Source of the DNA: Methanococcoides seepicolus
GTDB taxonomy: Archaea > Halobacteriota > Methanosarcinia > Methanosarcinales > Methanosarcinaceae
Assembly: GCF_023684405.1 (NCBI RefSeq)
Contig: NZ_JAGSOI010000004.1
Coordinates: forward strand, 1 to 64,000
DNA: 64,000 nt
Reading direction: 5' to 3'
The position numbers were made by a program, and so were the translations under genes. Shown here piece by piece: positions 27,172 to 35,750 of the stretch (position 1 is the stretch's first letter; each line of letters opens with the position of its first letter). The notes under the pieces were generated by a model, which did not search any database, had not been told where the DNA came from, and was given only the letters and a program-made list of their open reading frames with translations.

Positions 27172-27909
27172 ATGTTCAAGGCGACAATTGATGCATATCT
27201 TCTAAAGGATTCGATCGAAACGCTTTCTGTACTCGTGGACGAAGCAAGGTTCAGGATTTCACCAGAAGGAGTTATTGTAAGGGCAGTCGACCCTGCAAAC
27301 GTTGCGATGGTAAGTTTTGACCTTACCCCAGAGGCATTCGATGACTTTGAAGCAGACGACTGTGAGTTGGGATTGGACCTTTCGAGGATCAATGACATAC
27401 TGGGAGTTGCAGACAGGGACGATAAGGCCCAGATGGAACTGGATGAGGAATCAAAGAAACTGAAGATTCAGATAGGCGGTTTTTCATACACAGTTTCACT
27501 GCTTGACCCATCCACGATACGTGCAGAACCAAGAATTCCACAGCTTGAACTGCCAGCAGAGATAGTCCTTAACGGAAAGGACCTGCAAAAAGCTGTTAAA
27601 GCCGCTGAGAAGATAAGTGACCATATGTTACTTGGTGTTGAAGGAGAATCCTTCTTCATGGAAGCAGAGGGTGACACCGACCGTGTGAAGCTCACCATGA
27701 CACGTGACCAGCTTATTGACATCAGGCCGTCTGAAGTGCGTTCACTGTTCTCACTTGACTACCTGTCAGACATAATTAAACCTGCTTCAAAATCCAACGA
27801 GATCTCACTTCACCTAGGCAACGATTTCCCTATAAAGATCAATTTCAGCATTGCCAACGGAAACGGCAGCATTGGATATCTGCTGGCACCAAGAATTGAA
27901 TCAGACTAA
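27172..27909 (+). CDS. pcn: DNA polymerase sliding clamp PCNA
   Basis: 245-aa clamp that encircles DNA and tethers polymerases and repair enzymes. The N-terminal MFKATIDAYLLKDSIETLSV and GVIVRAVDPANVAMVSFDL, the interdomain linker region DPSTIRAEPRIPQLELPAEI and the C-terminal SLHLGNDFPIKINFSIANGN are typical. A single pcn gene occurs with tfs upstream and priL 1 bp downstream (stop TAA, A, then ATG). DinB elsewhere in this window ends in a PCNA-binding motif. A TATA-like ATATATAGGAAATGATATA lies about 45 bp upstream. Confidence 0.96.
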   Translation: MFKATIDAYLLKDSIETLSVLVDEARFRISPEGVIVRAVDPANVAMVSFDLTPEAFDDFEADDCELGLDLSRINDILGVADRDDKAQMELDEESKKLKIQIGGFSYTVSLLDPSTIRAEPRIPQLELPAEIVLNGKDLQKAVKAAEKISDHMLLGVEGESFFMEAEGDTDRVKLTMTRDQLIDIRPSEVRSLFSLDYLSDIIKPASKSNEISLHLGNDFPIKINFSIANGNGSIGYLLAPRIESD

Positions 27910-27910
27910 A

Positions 27911-29005
27911 ATGGATAACAGACATCTCGCCTTATACCCCTTTGTTTCCGAGGCATCCGAATATGTCGGAAGTCTCGGATTTTCACCGGACAGGCTACTA
28001 TCCTCACGTGCACTGGAATCCGCACGCATAAGAGGAAAGGAACGTGTGATACAAGCACTTGAAGGCGAGATCGAAAAACCATCCCCCTCCAGTTCAGAAG
28101 AAGGAAAGATACTTACTGAACTGTTGTCCTACCCTTTTTCAAGGATACTGGTCTCGTGCATAGATGATCCTTTTTTGACCCGAAAATATGCACTTGCCGA
28201 AGCCAAGGCTGCATACCATTTATTGAAAACACAACAACCGGAGTTCCTACAGGACCTGGCCACTGATTTCAAGATCAATGCGGAAATCTACGAGAATCCG
28301 GAAACCCATGACATATTTTTCGACCTGCATTTTACGGATTATATCAAACTTGCAAGTCCTTTGAAGGACCTTAACTGGAAACTGGTAAACAGGAAGATGA
28401 AGAAAGGCTACGTAAAGATAAGCAAGGAAGAGCTTGCCCGCCTGCTCCAGGAGGCCATACGCCTGCGGATACAGAACTCACTCCCAATAACTGTTCCAAA
28501 AGAGATATGTGAAGCCTGCATCCCGCATACGGATACAATCAGTGAAGAACTGGAAAAGAAGAAGACCGAATTCGGAGTAGGAGAATTCCAGAAGGTAGAA
28601 AGTGAACTGTTCCCACCATGCATCACGCAAGCGATTGCAAATGTACGTGCCGGAGTGAACCTTGCCCATTCGATGAGATTTGCAATGACCTCGTTCTTAA
28701 TAAACATCGGGATGTCCGTTGACGAAGTGGTGGCAATGTTCAACATCTCCCCTGACTTTGATGAGGAAAAAACACGCTACCAGATAGAACACATCGCTGG
28801 AACTTCATCAGGCACAACATATAAACCGCCATCCTGCAACACGATGAGAACCTACGGCAACTGTTATGCTCCGGATGAGATATGCAAAGGGGTAAAACAT
28901 CCTTTAGGATATTATAGCAGGAGGACGTGGTTCAAGAACAGAATGCAAAAAGATAACGAAAAAGGGAATGAAGAGAAAAAGGAAGGGGAAACTCCCCCTC
29001 AGTAA
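27911..29005 (+). CDS. priL: DNA primase large subunit
   Basis: 364-aa PriL, partner of the catalytic small subunit in RNA primer synthesis. Four cysteines for the iron-sulfur cluster are visible: EACIPH, FPPCITQAI, PPSCNTMRT and GNCYAP. The first half (HLALYPFVSEASEYVGSLGF) forms the usual helical N-terminal domain. The start at 27911 is one base after the pcn stop. The end runs up to 29005, four bases from the stop of the convergent cfbB gene. The C-terminal run of charged residues (NEKGNEEKKEGETPP) is a short extension. Confidence 0.94.
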   Translation: MDNRHLALYPFVSEASEYVGSLGFSPDRLLSSRALESARIRGKERVIQALEGEIEKPSPSSSEEGKILTELLSYPFSRILVSCIDDPFLTRKYALAEAKAAYHLLKTQQPEFLQDLATDFKINAEIYENPETHDIFFDLHFTDYIKLASPLKDLNWKLVNRKMKKGYVKISKEELARLLQEAIRLRIQNSLPITVPKEICEACIPHTDTISEELEKKKTEFGVGEFQKVESELFPPCITQAIANVRAGVNLAHSMRFAMTSFLINIGMSVDEVVAMFNISPDFDEEKTRYQIEHIAGTSSGTTYKPPSCNTMRTYGNCYAPDEICKGVKHPLGYYSRRTWFKNRMQKDNEKGNEEKKEGETPPQ

Positions 29006-29009
29006 CCAT

Positions 29010-30329
29010 TTATCTCTTTTTATACTGGCGACATTGTTCCACAAAACTTTCCACAGGGAACGAGCCAGGGTGCGCATGCATATAGCTTGCAAGGGAATTA
29101 TGCTCCGTGATACCATCCTTTCCGTTCATGATGCCTTTACCACGGGACATTTCGTAAGCAAGCCTTGAATCACTATCGCATTCCGTCAGAGAATAATGGA
29201 ATTCATGGCCTCTGACAGGTCCTTTTATGAACTTGCCTTTTGCGATACCCTCTGTATAGCCAAGTGCCTGAAGCCTTTTTGTCTGCACGGTCTCTGCAGG
29301 GAAAAGGTCTGCCATCTTGTACACGACATCCTCTATCTCATAGGAACTGCACAGATACTGCAACCCGCCACACTCACCATAGATAGGCATGCCATCAGCA
29401 GAAAGGTCTTTGAGCTTCTTTGTCGTGCTTGACCGTTCAAGTTCTGCAATATGGAGTTCCGGATAACCTCCACCGAAATACAGGCCATCCACTTCAGGAA
29501 GTTCACCATCCAGAGGACTGAAGAACTCAATGTTCGCACCACATTTCCTGAACATATCGAACATTTCTTCATAATAGAAACAGAACGCACTGTCCCTGGC
29601 AACACCTATGGTGACCTTGGACATATTTCCGACACACCTTTCATCTTCAACTTCCGGCTTAACAGGTTCGCGTGCAAGAGATAGGATTGTGTCGATATCG
29701 ACATTTTCCTCAATGAAACTTGCAAGCATATCTACATCATAATCCTGCTCAGATGCCATATGCAGACCAAGATGCCTTGAAGGGACTTTCACATCATTGT
29801 TCCTCGGAACAGTTCCCAGGACCGGAATATCCTGAAGGACATCCTTGATCAGCTTTGCATGGCGTGGACTTCCCACCCTGTTAAGGATAACACCTGCAAT
29901 TTCAACGTCCTTGTCGAATTCGGTAAAACCTTTCACAATAGCACCGGCACTTCTGGACATACCGTGTACGTTCACGACCAGTATGACAGGTATACCAAGT
30001 GACTTCGCAACATGTGCCGAGCTGGCGATCTCCGTTGAATCCATACCGTCATAAAGCCCCATAACGCCTTCGATGACAGAGATATCAGCATCCTTGTAAC
30101 TGCTATCCACAGTTCTGCGAACACCATCCACCCCCATCATGAAAGTGTCAAGGTTCCTTGAGGACACACCGCAGATAGCTGTGTGATGTGTGGGGTCGAT
30201 ATAATCCGGACCAACCTTGTAAGGCTGTACTTTCATGTTCCTTTTGGTAAGAGCCGCCATAATTCCCATAGCTACGGTCGTTTTACCGACACCGCTATGC
30301 GTACCTGCAATTAGGACCGATCGTTTCAT
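29010..30329 (-). CDS. cfbB: Cobyrinate/Ni-sirohydrochlorin a,c-diamide synthase
   Basis: 439-aa amidotransferase. The ATP-binding P-loop is GTHSGVGKTTVAMG at the N-terminus and the C-terminal glutaminase domain has its nucleophilic Cys in YGECGGLQYL. It adds amides to cobyrinic acid (CbiA) or to Ni-sirohydrochlorin in coenzyme F430 formation (CfbB); in methanogens the homologues serve one or both, and the sequence alone does not decide. I start at ATG 30329 (MKRSVLIAG); the longer frame to 30377 has no support. It is divergent from moaA, about 77 bp apart. Confidence 0.85.
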   Translation of the reverse strand: MKRSVLIAGTHSGVGKTTVAMGIMAALTKRNMKVQPYKVGPDYIDPTHHTAICGVSSRNLDTFMMGVDGVRRTVDSSYKDADISVIEGVMGLYDGMDSTEIASSAHVAKSLGIPVILVVNVHGMSRSAGAIVKGFTEFDKDVEIAGVILNRVGSPRHAKLIKDVLQDIPVLGTVPRNNDVKVPSRHLGLHMASEQDYDVDMLASFIEENVDIDTILSLAREPVKPEVEDERCVGNMSKVTIGVARDSAFCFYYEEMFDMFRKCGANIEFFSPLDGELPEVDGLYFGGGYPELHIAELERSSTTKKLKDLSADGMPIYGECGGLQYLCSSYEIEDVVYKMADLFPAETVQTKRLQALGYTEGIAKGKFIKGPVRGHEFHYSLTECDSDSRLAYEMSRGKGIMNGKDGITEHNSLASYMHAHPGSFPVESFVEQCRQYKKR

Positions 30330-30406
30330 GGCACTAATTGAGTTGGTTTTATATATATCGATTACCATCTGTTTCACAACTTAAGAATCATTTTGTGTAC
30401 ACGACC

Positions 30407-31342
30407 ATGAATCCATCCAGTAATAGTTTGACAGACAGGTTCGGACGTACTGTTACAAGTCTTCGGATCTCAATTACGAACCGCTGCAACCTTGATTGCA
30501 TCTATTGCCACAGCGAAGGTGATGAGGGAAACAGGAAAGAAATGTCCGCAAAGACAATTTCTACCATTGTCAGCACTGCGACAAAGTTCGGCGTCGACAA
30601 GGTCAAGTTCTCAGGAGGGGAACCCCTTGTCAGGAAGGATTTCGAGGACATACTTCGAGAACTTCCAAAACTAAAGGATGTTTCAGTTACAACAAACGGC
30701 GTATATCTCAAAGAGCGCGCATTCGGTCTGAAAGAGGCCGGACTGGACCGTGTCAATGTCAGTCTTGATACCCTCGATCCTGAAAAGTATGCATACATCA
30801 CTCACGGAAGCCCCGAAACCCTGCAGCAGGTCCTTGAAGGGATAGATGCTGCCATAAGTGCCGGACTTACACCGGTCAAACTGAACATGGTACTTCTCAA
30901 AGGAATCAATGAAGATGAGATCGATGATATGCTGGAACTTGTCCGAAGTAAAAAAGACGACCTGATCCTACAGATAATCCAGGTGATGGATTTCAGGGAT
31001 GGAAAACAGTACGATCTTGATGCGGACAAGATCGAGAAAAAACTTGAAGAGTATGCAGACAATATTACCATGCGTAACATGCACCACCGCAAGAAATACG
31101 TCATCGATGGTGCTGAGGTCGAGTTCGTAAGACCGATTGAAAATACGGAGTTCTGCGCCAACTGCAACAGGCTCAGGATAACCGCAGATGGAAAGCTCAA
31201 ACCTTGCCTGCTGGTTAACAACAACCTTATCGACGTCTCAGAAGCAGAACCTGATGAACTGCCGGAACTACTACGCAGATCCATTGATCGCAGAGTTCCA
31301 TTCTACAGGGACATGAAAGGTAAAACGATAATAGGAGATTGA
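30407..31342 (+). CDS. moaA: MoaA, GTP 3',8-cyclase for molybdopterin
   Basis: 311-aa radical SAM enzyme. The first iron-sulfur motif is CNLDCIYC (C27, C31, C34) and the C-terminal one is CANCNRLRITADGKLKPC. SGGEPL and TTNGVYL are the usual SAM-binding segments. I use the ATG at 30407 (MNPSSNSLTDRFGR), which matches where homologues begin. The C-terminal Gly-Gly common in MoaA is not present; the protein ends KTIIGD, a variation also found in archaea. The next gene is a 58-aa protein 3 bp downstream. Confidence 0.92.
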   Translation: MNPSSNSLTDRFGRTVTSLRISITNRCNLDCIYCHSEGDEGNRKEMSAKTISTIVSTATKFGVDKVKFSGGEPLVRKDFEDILRELPKLKDVSVTTNGVYLKERAFGLKEAGLDRVNVSLDTLDPEKYAYITHGSPETLQQVLEGIDAAISAGLTPVKLNMVLLKGINEDEIDDMLELVRSKKDDLILQIIQVMDFRDGKQYDLDADKIEKKLEEYADNITMRNMHHRKKYVIDGAEVEFVRPIENTEFCANCNRLRITADGKLKPCLLVNNNLIDVSEAEPDELPELLRRSIDRRVPFYRDMKGKTIIGD

Positions 31343-31345
31343 AAA

Positions 31346-31522
31346 ATGGAAGTAGAACTTACAGTTGATGGAAAGAACATAGAGATCAATCATTTCGTTA
31401 CAGAGATACTCGCAGCCATGACCGGCTCTTCTGTGGAGACACTCCACGGTGTCGAAGAGGACTGGAAAGAAATGACGGTCAAACTTAAGAGATCAAAGAC
31501 GGCTCACCAGAGCGAACTTTAA
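31346..31522 (+). CDS. Small conserved-looking protein downstream of moaA
   Basis: A 58-aa frame begins at ATG 31346, just after the moaA stop, with the ribosome binding site AGGAGA at about 31333. The product begins MEVELTVDGKNIEINHFVTE, then ILAAMTGSSVETLHGVEEDW, and ends KLKRSKTAHQSEL. It is short and soluble. I do not recognise the family; a role related to moaA is suggested only by position. It is too short to appear in most gene calls, but the tight spacing and ribosome binding site argue for a real gene. Confidence 0.7.
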   Translation: MEVELTVDGKNIEINHFVTEILAAMTGSSVETLHGVEEDWKEMTVKLKRSKTAHQSEL

Positions 31523-31751
31523 CGAATAGAGGGAATTGCCAATCCATCCATTCATCAACGTAGTTTAGGTTAGAACTTCTTTTCAGAATCATTGGTTCTT
31601 AAATGGCTATATATTGAGGACTTCCTAATATAATATGAGCAGTGATTGCTGGGTTCGCATGTTCCAAATCTCCTGACCACCATTATATTTTGGACAGTAA
31701 AAAATGGGAGTAGCTACCGCTATGCCAGTCTAATAAAAAGGGAGTGATATA

Positions 31752-32230
31752 TATGAAAACAAACAAATTAAGTGTTTTAGCCATTTCATTACTACTGATG
31801 ATAATGGCCGCTGGCACCGCGCTGGCAATTCACCCAGATATTGATATCAAACCAGGGTCATAGCCAAATTCCATTAATGTAAACGCCGCTGGTGAGATCC
31901 CAGTTGCAATATTGGGTTCAGACACCTTTGATGTAAACCAGATAGATCTAACTAGTGTGGTTTTTGCTGGGGTTGGACCAGTGACGTACAAGAATGGAGC
32001 CAACGCTGGATTGGTCAAGGCAGGATATGAAGATGTCAATAGTGATGGGGTTCTGGATTTGGTGCTTCAATTTAAACCGGATAAAAGTGACCTACGAGAT
32101 TCGTTTGAATTTAGTTAGATAGAGGTAAAAGGGCTTGATGGTTACCTAACTTTGACAGGTCAGCTTCTTAGTGGTGCACCCTTCGAAGGCAAGGACACAG
32201 CAAGACTTCTTCATGCAGACTGGCTCTGAT
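31752..32230 (+). pseudogene. Secreted beta-sandwich protein interrupted by two in-frame TAG codons
   Basis: An ATG at 31752 opens a signal peptide (MKTNKLSVLAISLLLMIMAA) and continues as IHPDIDIKPGS, TAG, PNSINVNAAGEIPVAILGSD, then TFDVNQIDLTSVVFAG. The end reads FEFS, TAG, IEVKGLDGYLTLTGQLLSG and a TGA. The reading frame is unbroken for about 159 codons except for the two TAG codons. The family (IDIKPGS-x-PNSIN, PVAILGSD) is common in archaeal and bacterial surface proteins. TAG would be a stop in most organisms, but methanogens of this group read TAG as pyrrolysine. I class it as a pseudogene because the sites are not known pyrrolysine positions. A shorter frame begins at 31912. Confidence 0.6.
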
Positions 32231-32576
32231 TCAACATCATAACCTATTTTTTTTCTTTTTTAATGGTTACAGAGATTGAGATTCTATAATCCAATCTAGT
32301 ATGATGAGAATCTGTCCAAACAAGAAGGATATTAGCACTGTAGAAGCACAAACTTTTAAAATTAGTGTAAAACTAACAATTTGAATTTTTGAATATTTAT
32401 TTCTCAAGATACCTATTACCCCGAAAGATTATGCACCGATTAATTTTGGATTGAAATTTTGATTTCTGATTGTGTCTTAATTTTTTTTCAAAATGCGTTG
32501 AACTATGGTTGTGCATAAGTTCCACATAACGCCGTAGTGTTTTTCATCATTACCTAGATCCCCAAGTTATTCTGAC
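32231..32576. other. AT-rich interval without a gene
   Basis: I see no coding frame here. It is low in GC with T-runs (TTTTTTTTCTTTTTT near 32250) and several stop codons in all frames. It separates two decayed secreted-protein genes. Confidence 0.5.
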
Positions 32577-33336
32577 AGTGATTGTTATGGAGTGCTCGAT
32601 ACACTCGACATCGGTGTCTTTTATGATAACAACTGCGATGGGGTTTAGAACACTGGAGATATCAATAGCCATTACAATGCCGATGTTGAACTATATGCTT
32701 TGGATGGGTGTACGTTGATTAAGCCAGCACTAGTGCCAGCACTAATTCTTAGTGATTTGTATAGGTATGAATCCGTTCCTGCGGCAAATACTTAGTAAAG
32801 ATCGTGCCAGAGGATAGTTCCTATGAAGTCAAGTGGGATTGCATCGAGGTGAAAGAAGGTGTACTACAAGAAATTAATTTTGGACTTTGCAAAGAATGTA
32901 CCCAATATTCACCAGGGTACTGGAAGAACCACCCAGATGATGGCCAGTTGAGGAGATCGAGATTGGTGGTATCACCTACACGAAGGCAGAAACCATAAGT
33001 TACATGCAGGCTCCCGTGGCAGGCGATAAGACATACACACTTTTCGAGGCACTGGTTGCCGCCAAGCTGAACGGTGGTGAATACTGTGGCTGCCCTGACA
33101 TAGCCGATATCATTGAGGCCGCTGACGCCTGGATATTTGTTCATCCTGTTGGAGTTGGAGTTGCTGCAAATAGTGATGCCTGGCAAGGATTTGGTGATGA
33201 TCTATATGAGGAGCTTGATGATTTCAACAATGGCGAGCTCTGCGATGACGATGGCGACTGTAAGTTTTGTGATGACGGTGACGAAAGCGGTGATGAAGAA
33301 AAGGACGATGACGTTCGAAAACCTAAATACAAGTAA
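32577..33336 (+). pseudogene. Decayed Cna/SdrD-like secreted protein gene
   Basis: The frame reads LDTLDIGVFYDNNCDGV, TAG, NTGDINSHYNADVELYALDG, a repeat type of SdrD B-like collagen-binding domains, then stops at TAG-TAA around 32795. A missing base shifts the frame to VKIVPEDSSYEVKWD and CTQYSPGYWKNHPDD. A second missing base near 32943 shifts again to PVEEIEIGGITYTK, MQAPVAGDKTYTLFEALVAA and a Cys/Asp-rich tail ending at 33336. The intact parental protein would be around 250 aa. Point mutations plus frameshifts show clear decay. The family occurs in surface proteins, consistent with the neighbouring amber-interrupted gene. Confidence 0.65.
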
Positions 33337-33341
33337 ATGAT

Positions 33342-33368
33342 GTGGAATCACCTTGATTCCACTTTTTT
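33342..33368 (+). terminator. Terminator after the decayed secreted gene
   Basis: GTGGAATCA (33342-33350) and TGATTCCAC (33354-33362), loop CCT, followed by TTTTTT (33363-33368). It is a perfect 9-bp hairpin with T-tract, five bases after the last stop codon, which shows that this was once an expressed gene. Confidence 0.8.
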
Positions 33369-33991
33369 ACTCCACATCCCTGTGATTATCAGGAATATGA
33401 AACAAATAACGAGAATTTTTTAAGATTACCTGAGAGAGCTCTCCTTGGTAGATGTATATACCCAGGATATCTTCACCTGTGCCCTTCTTGGCATCCAGGC
33501 CCTTAAGCCTCCTCCCTATTTTTTTATTGTCTTCCGTACACACCTCCAGGGCATCAATAAACCATTGAAAGTAGAAACAAGATGTATATTTTGTTGTATT
33601 ATTTGGTGTGTATTGATTAAGCCCATTATTGTAATAGCTTTTAGCTTATTCAATAACAGCAAATTCTCCCACTGCCATTGAAAAATGTAAAGAGATTTTT
33701 TTAAGATAATGGTTTCTAAACATAGTTTCTAAACATAGTTTCTAAACATAGTTTCTAAATTAAAGAACCTAACCTAAACTTTATAGAAAGCCTAATACCA
33801 GTTTAATTTTCTAATTATGAATTAGCTTAAAATGGATTTCGTCATACATTTACCTTATTCGTCGACCGTTAGGATATATCCAAAAACTATTTACTGGAGT
33901 ACCCTATTTACGATATCGTTCAGACATATTATTTAAAAGTTATATAAATACAGATCTATTTTTCAGACTAAAATATCACAGACTTGATCTA
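33369..33991. other. Gene-poor interval before the SulP gene
   Basis: Mostly AT-rich. The minus strand between about 33365 and 33655 stays open for nearly 90 codons and gives an unrecognised peptide (KKIGRRLKGLDAKKGTGEDI, then LGIYIYQGELSQ), with a local rise in GC. Without a start codon and a match I treat it as a possible remnant. The stretch also holds the 13-bp tandem repeat at 33712-33759. Positions 33920-33991 form the SulP promoter zone (ATTTAAAAGTTATATAAATA). Confidence 0.4.
33712..33759 (+). repeat. 13-bp tandem repeat, 3.7 copies
   Basis: The unit GTTTCTAAACATA is repeated exactly at 33712-33724, 33725-33737 and 33738-33750, followed by a partial copy to 33759. Each unit contains the near-palindrome TTTCTAAA. 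The array is about 230 bp upstream of the SulP gene and shows no associated cas genes. Confidence 0.85.
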
Positions 33992-35647
33992 ATGAGAACA
34001 GAACAGAAAGTTAAGAAATATTTTGAAGAATCGTTTTCGAGCGACCTGAAAGCAGGTCTTATCACTGCAGTTGTGGCACTTCCACTTGCCATCGCTTTTG
34101 CGATCGCTTCCGGAGTTGAGCCGGTAATGGGGCTTTACACTGCCATTATTGCAGGAATGCTTATATCCACTTTTGGCGGCTCCCGTTATTCAGTATCCGG
34201 ACCAACCGGTGCCATGACAGTTATTGTATTATCAACTGTCAATGGACATGGTGTTGAAGGATTATTGCTAGCAGGGTTCTTGGCAGGTATTTTCCAGATA
34301 TTATTCGGCATATTTAGATTGGGTAAAGTTGTGAAATACATCCCATTGCCAGTCATATCCGGATTTACAAGCGGTATCGGCATAATAATATTGATCGGAC
34401 AGCTATCCAATGTGTTCGGACTGGTATTGCCTGCACGTGAACATGTGTGGGAAACCGTTTATGATGTCATCGCAGGCATTGACATGATGAATATTTTGGC
34501 GTTGAGCATGTTTGCAGGCACCATAATACTCATGCTACTGCTGCCAAAGGCATTGTCCAACATAAAATACCTTAAGAACATTCCTGCCTCCATCATAACT
34601 TTGGTACTTTCAGTGATCCTCACATATCGTTTCGATCTTGAGATACCGATCGTTGGAGAGATCCCAAGTACGATCCCCCAGATCCACATGCTGGACATCA
34701 ACATCGGACTCATGTATGCGGTCCTACCGGCAGCATTTACGATAGCTCTTCTCGGAACCATAGAATCCCTTCTTTGTGCTGTGGTCTGTGATGCGATGAC
34801 GAACACCAAGCATAACAGCAACAAGGAACTGATAGGACAAGGAATTGCAAACGTTATCCTCCCGTTCTTCGCAGGCATTCCTGCAACAGCAGCAATTGCA
34901 AGAAGTGCGGTCAATATAAGAGAAGGCGCTAAGACCCGAATATCAGGGATCATTCATTCCCTGGTACTCATTGGAATATTGATATTCTTCGGACCAATAG
35001 CACAGTACATCCCAAAAGCATATCTTGCAGGCATACTCGTACTGGTCTCCATCAAAATGGTCAATGTAGATGAGATCAGGACCACGATGAATATCAGCAA
35101 GATGGATACGTTCGTCCTATTGACGACATTTGCATTGACCGTCCTGACAGATCTTGTATTTGCCATCCAGGCAGGCATGTTCCTTTCGATAATACTGCTG
35201 TTCATACGCCTGACCAACATAATCGAGGTCCAGTCAATGGAGAGCTACGACCCTTCCGAAGGAATAAATGCCACGATACTTGCAGACCCTTACCTAAAGG
35301 ATAATGTAGCGGTATATACGATAAATGGTCCATTCTTCTTTGGCGCAATGGCAGTATTCGAGAACAAGGTAGATGAACACATCCATATGAGCAAGCCCCA
35401 TATGATTATAAGAATGCGTTATGTCCCTTTTATCGATACCACAGGTATCGAAAGGTTGAAAAGCTTCATCTTAACCAGAAAAGGAACAGGTCACAAGGTA
35501 TATTTGACAACCGTGCAACCGGAGGTCATGCGTTCGATCAGCTCTGACGCGGTCCTGAACAAGTTGATGCAGGACAAGGATGTCACGATCTTCAAAAGCA
35601 CACAGGAAGCCCTTGGATATTTACAGGAAAGGGATGGAAATAGATGA
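33992..35647 (+). CDS. SulP-family anion transporter with STAS domain
   Basis: 551-aa membrane transporter. The N-terminal part has the SulP core (LKAGLITAVVALPLAIAFAI, FGGSRYSVSGPTGAMTVIVL) with some 12-14 hydrophobic segments. The C-terminal STAS domain (VAVYTINGPFFFGAMAVFEN, then MRYVPFIDTTGIERLKSFI) regulates such carriers. Members import sulfate, bicarbonate or other anions; the substrate here is not certain. It is a single-gene unit with its own promoter. The ATG at 33992 is the start. Confidence 0.9.
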   Translation: MRTEQKVKKYFEESFSSDLKAGLITAVVALPLAIAFAIASGVEPVMGLYTAIIAGMLISTFGGSRYSVSGPTGAMTVIVLSTVNGHGVEGLLLAGFLAGIFQILFGIFRLGKVVKYIPLPVISGFTSGIGIIILIGQLSNVFGLVLPAREHVWETVYDVIAGIDMMNILALSMFAGTIILMLLLPKALSNIKYLKNIPASIITLVLSVILTYRFDLEIPIVGEIPSTIPQIHMLDINIGLMYAVLPAAFTIALLGTIESLLCAVVCDAMTNTKHNSNKELIGQGIANVILPFFAGIPATAAIARSAVNIREGAKTRISGIIHSLVLIGILIFFGPIAQYIPKAYLAGILVLVSIKMVNVDEIRTTMNISKMDTFVLLTTFALTVLTDLVFAIQAGMFLSIILLFIRLTNIIEVQSMESYDPSEGINATILADPYLKDNVAVYTINGPFFFGAMAVFENKVDEHIHMSKPHMIIRMRYVPFIDTTGIERLKSFILTRKGTGHKVYLTTVQPEVMRSISSDAVLNKLMQDKDVTIFKSTQEALGYLQERDGNR

Positions 35648-35750
35648 AACCATCCCATCCCTGCATTCAATATAGAGATCAATGGATCAGAGAAAGCATC
35701 TCTGATGAATTGAGTATTCAGACGTATATATTGAACATCTGACCGTAAGG

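Noticed and set aside
31752-33336. Confident pyrrolysine-containing proteins
   Set aside because: The TAG sites are not in known pyrrolysine contexts, and the second gene also has frameshifts, so decay is the simpler explanation; I keep read-through only as a possibility.
33445-33681. Plus-strand 78-aa frame
   Set aside because: No start signal or family resemblance and low GC at its end; if anything is coded here it is on the minus strand.
33712-33759. CRISPR array
   Set aside because: The 13-bp units are directly adjacent without spacers and no cas genes are present, so this is a simple tandem repeat.
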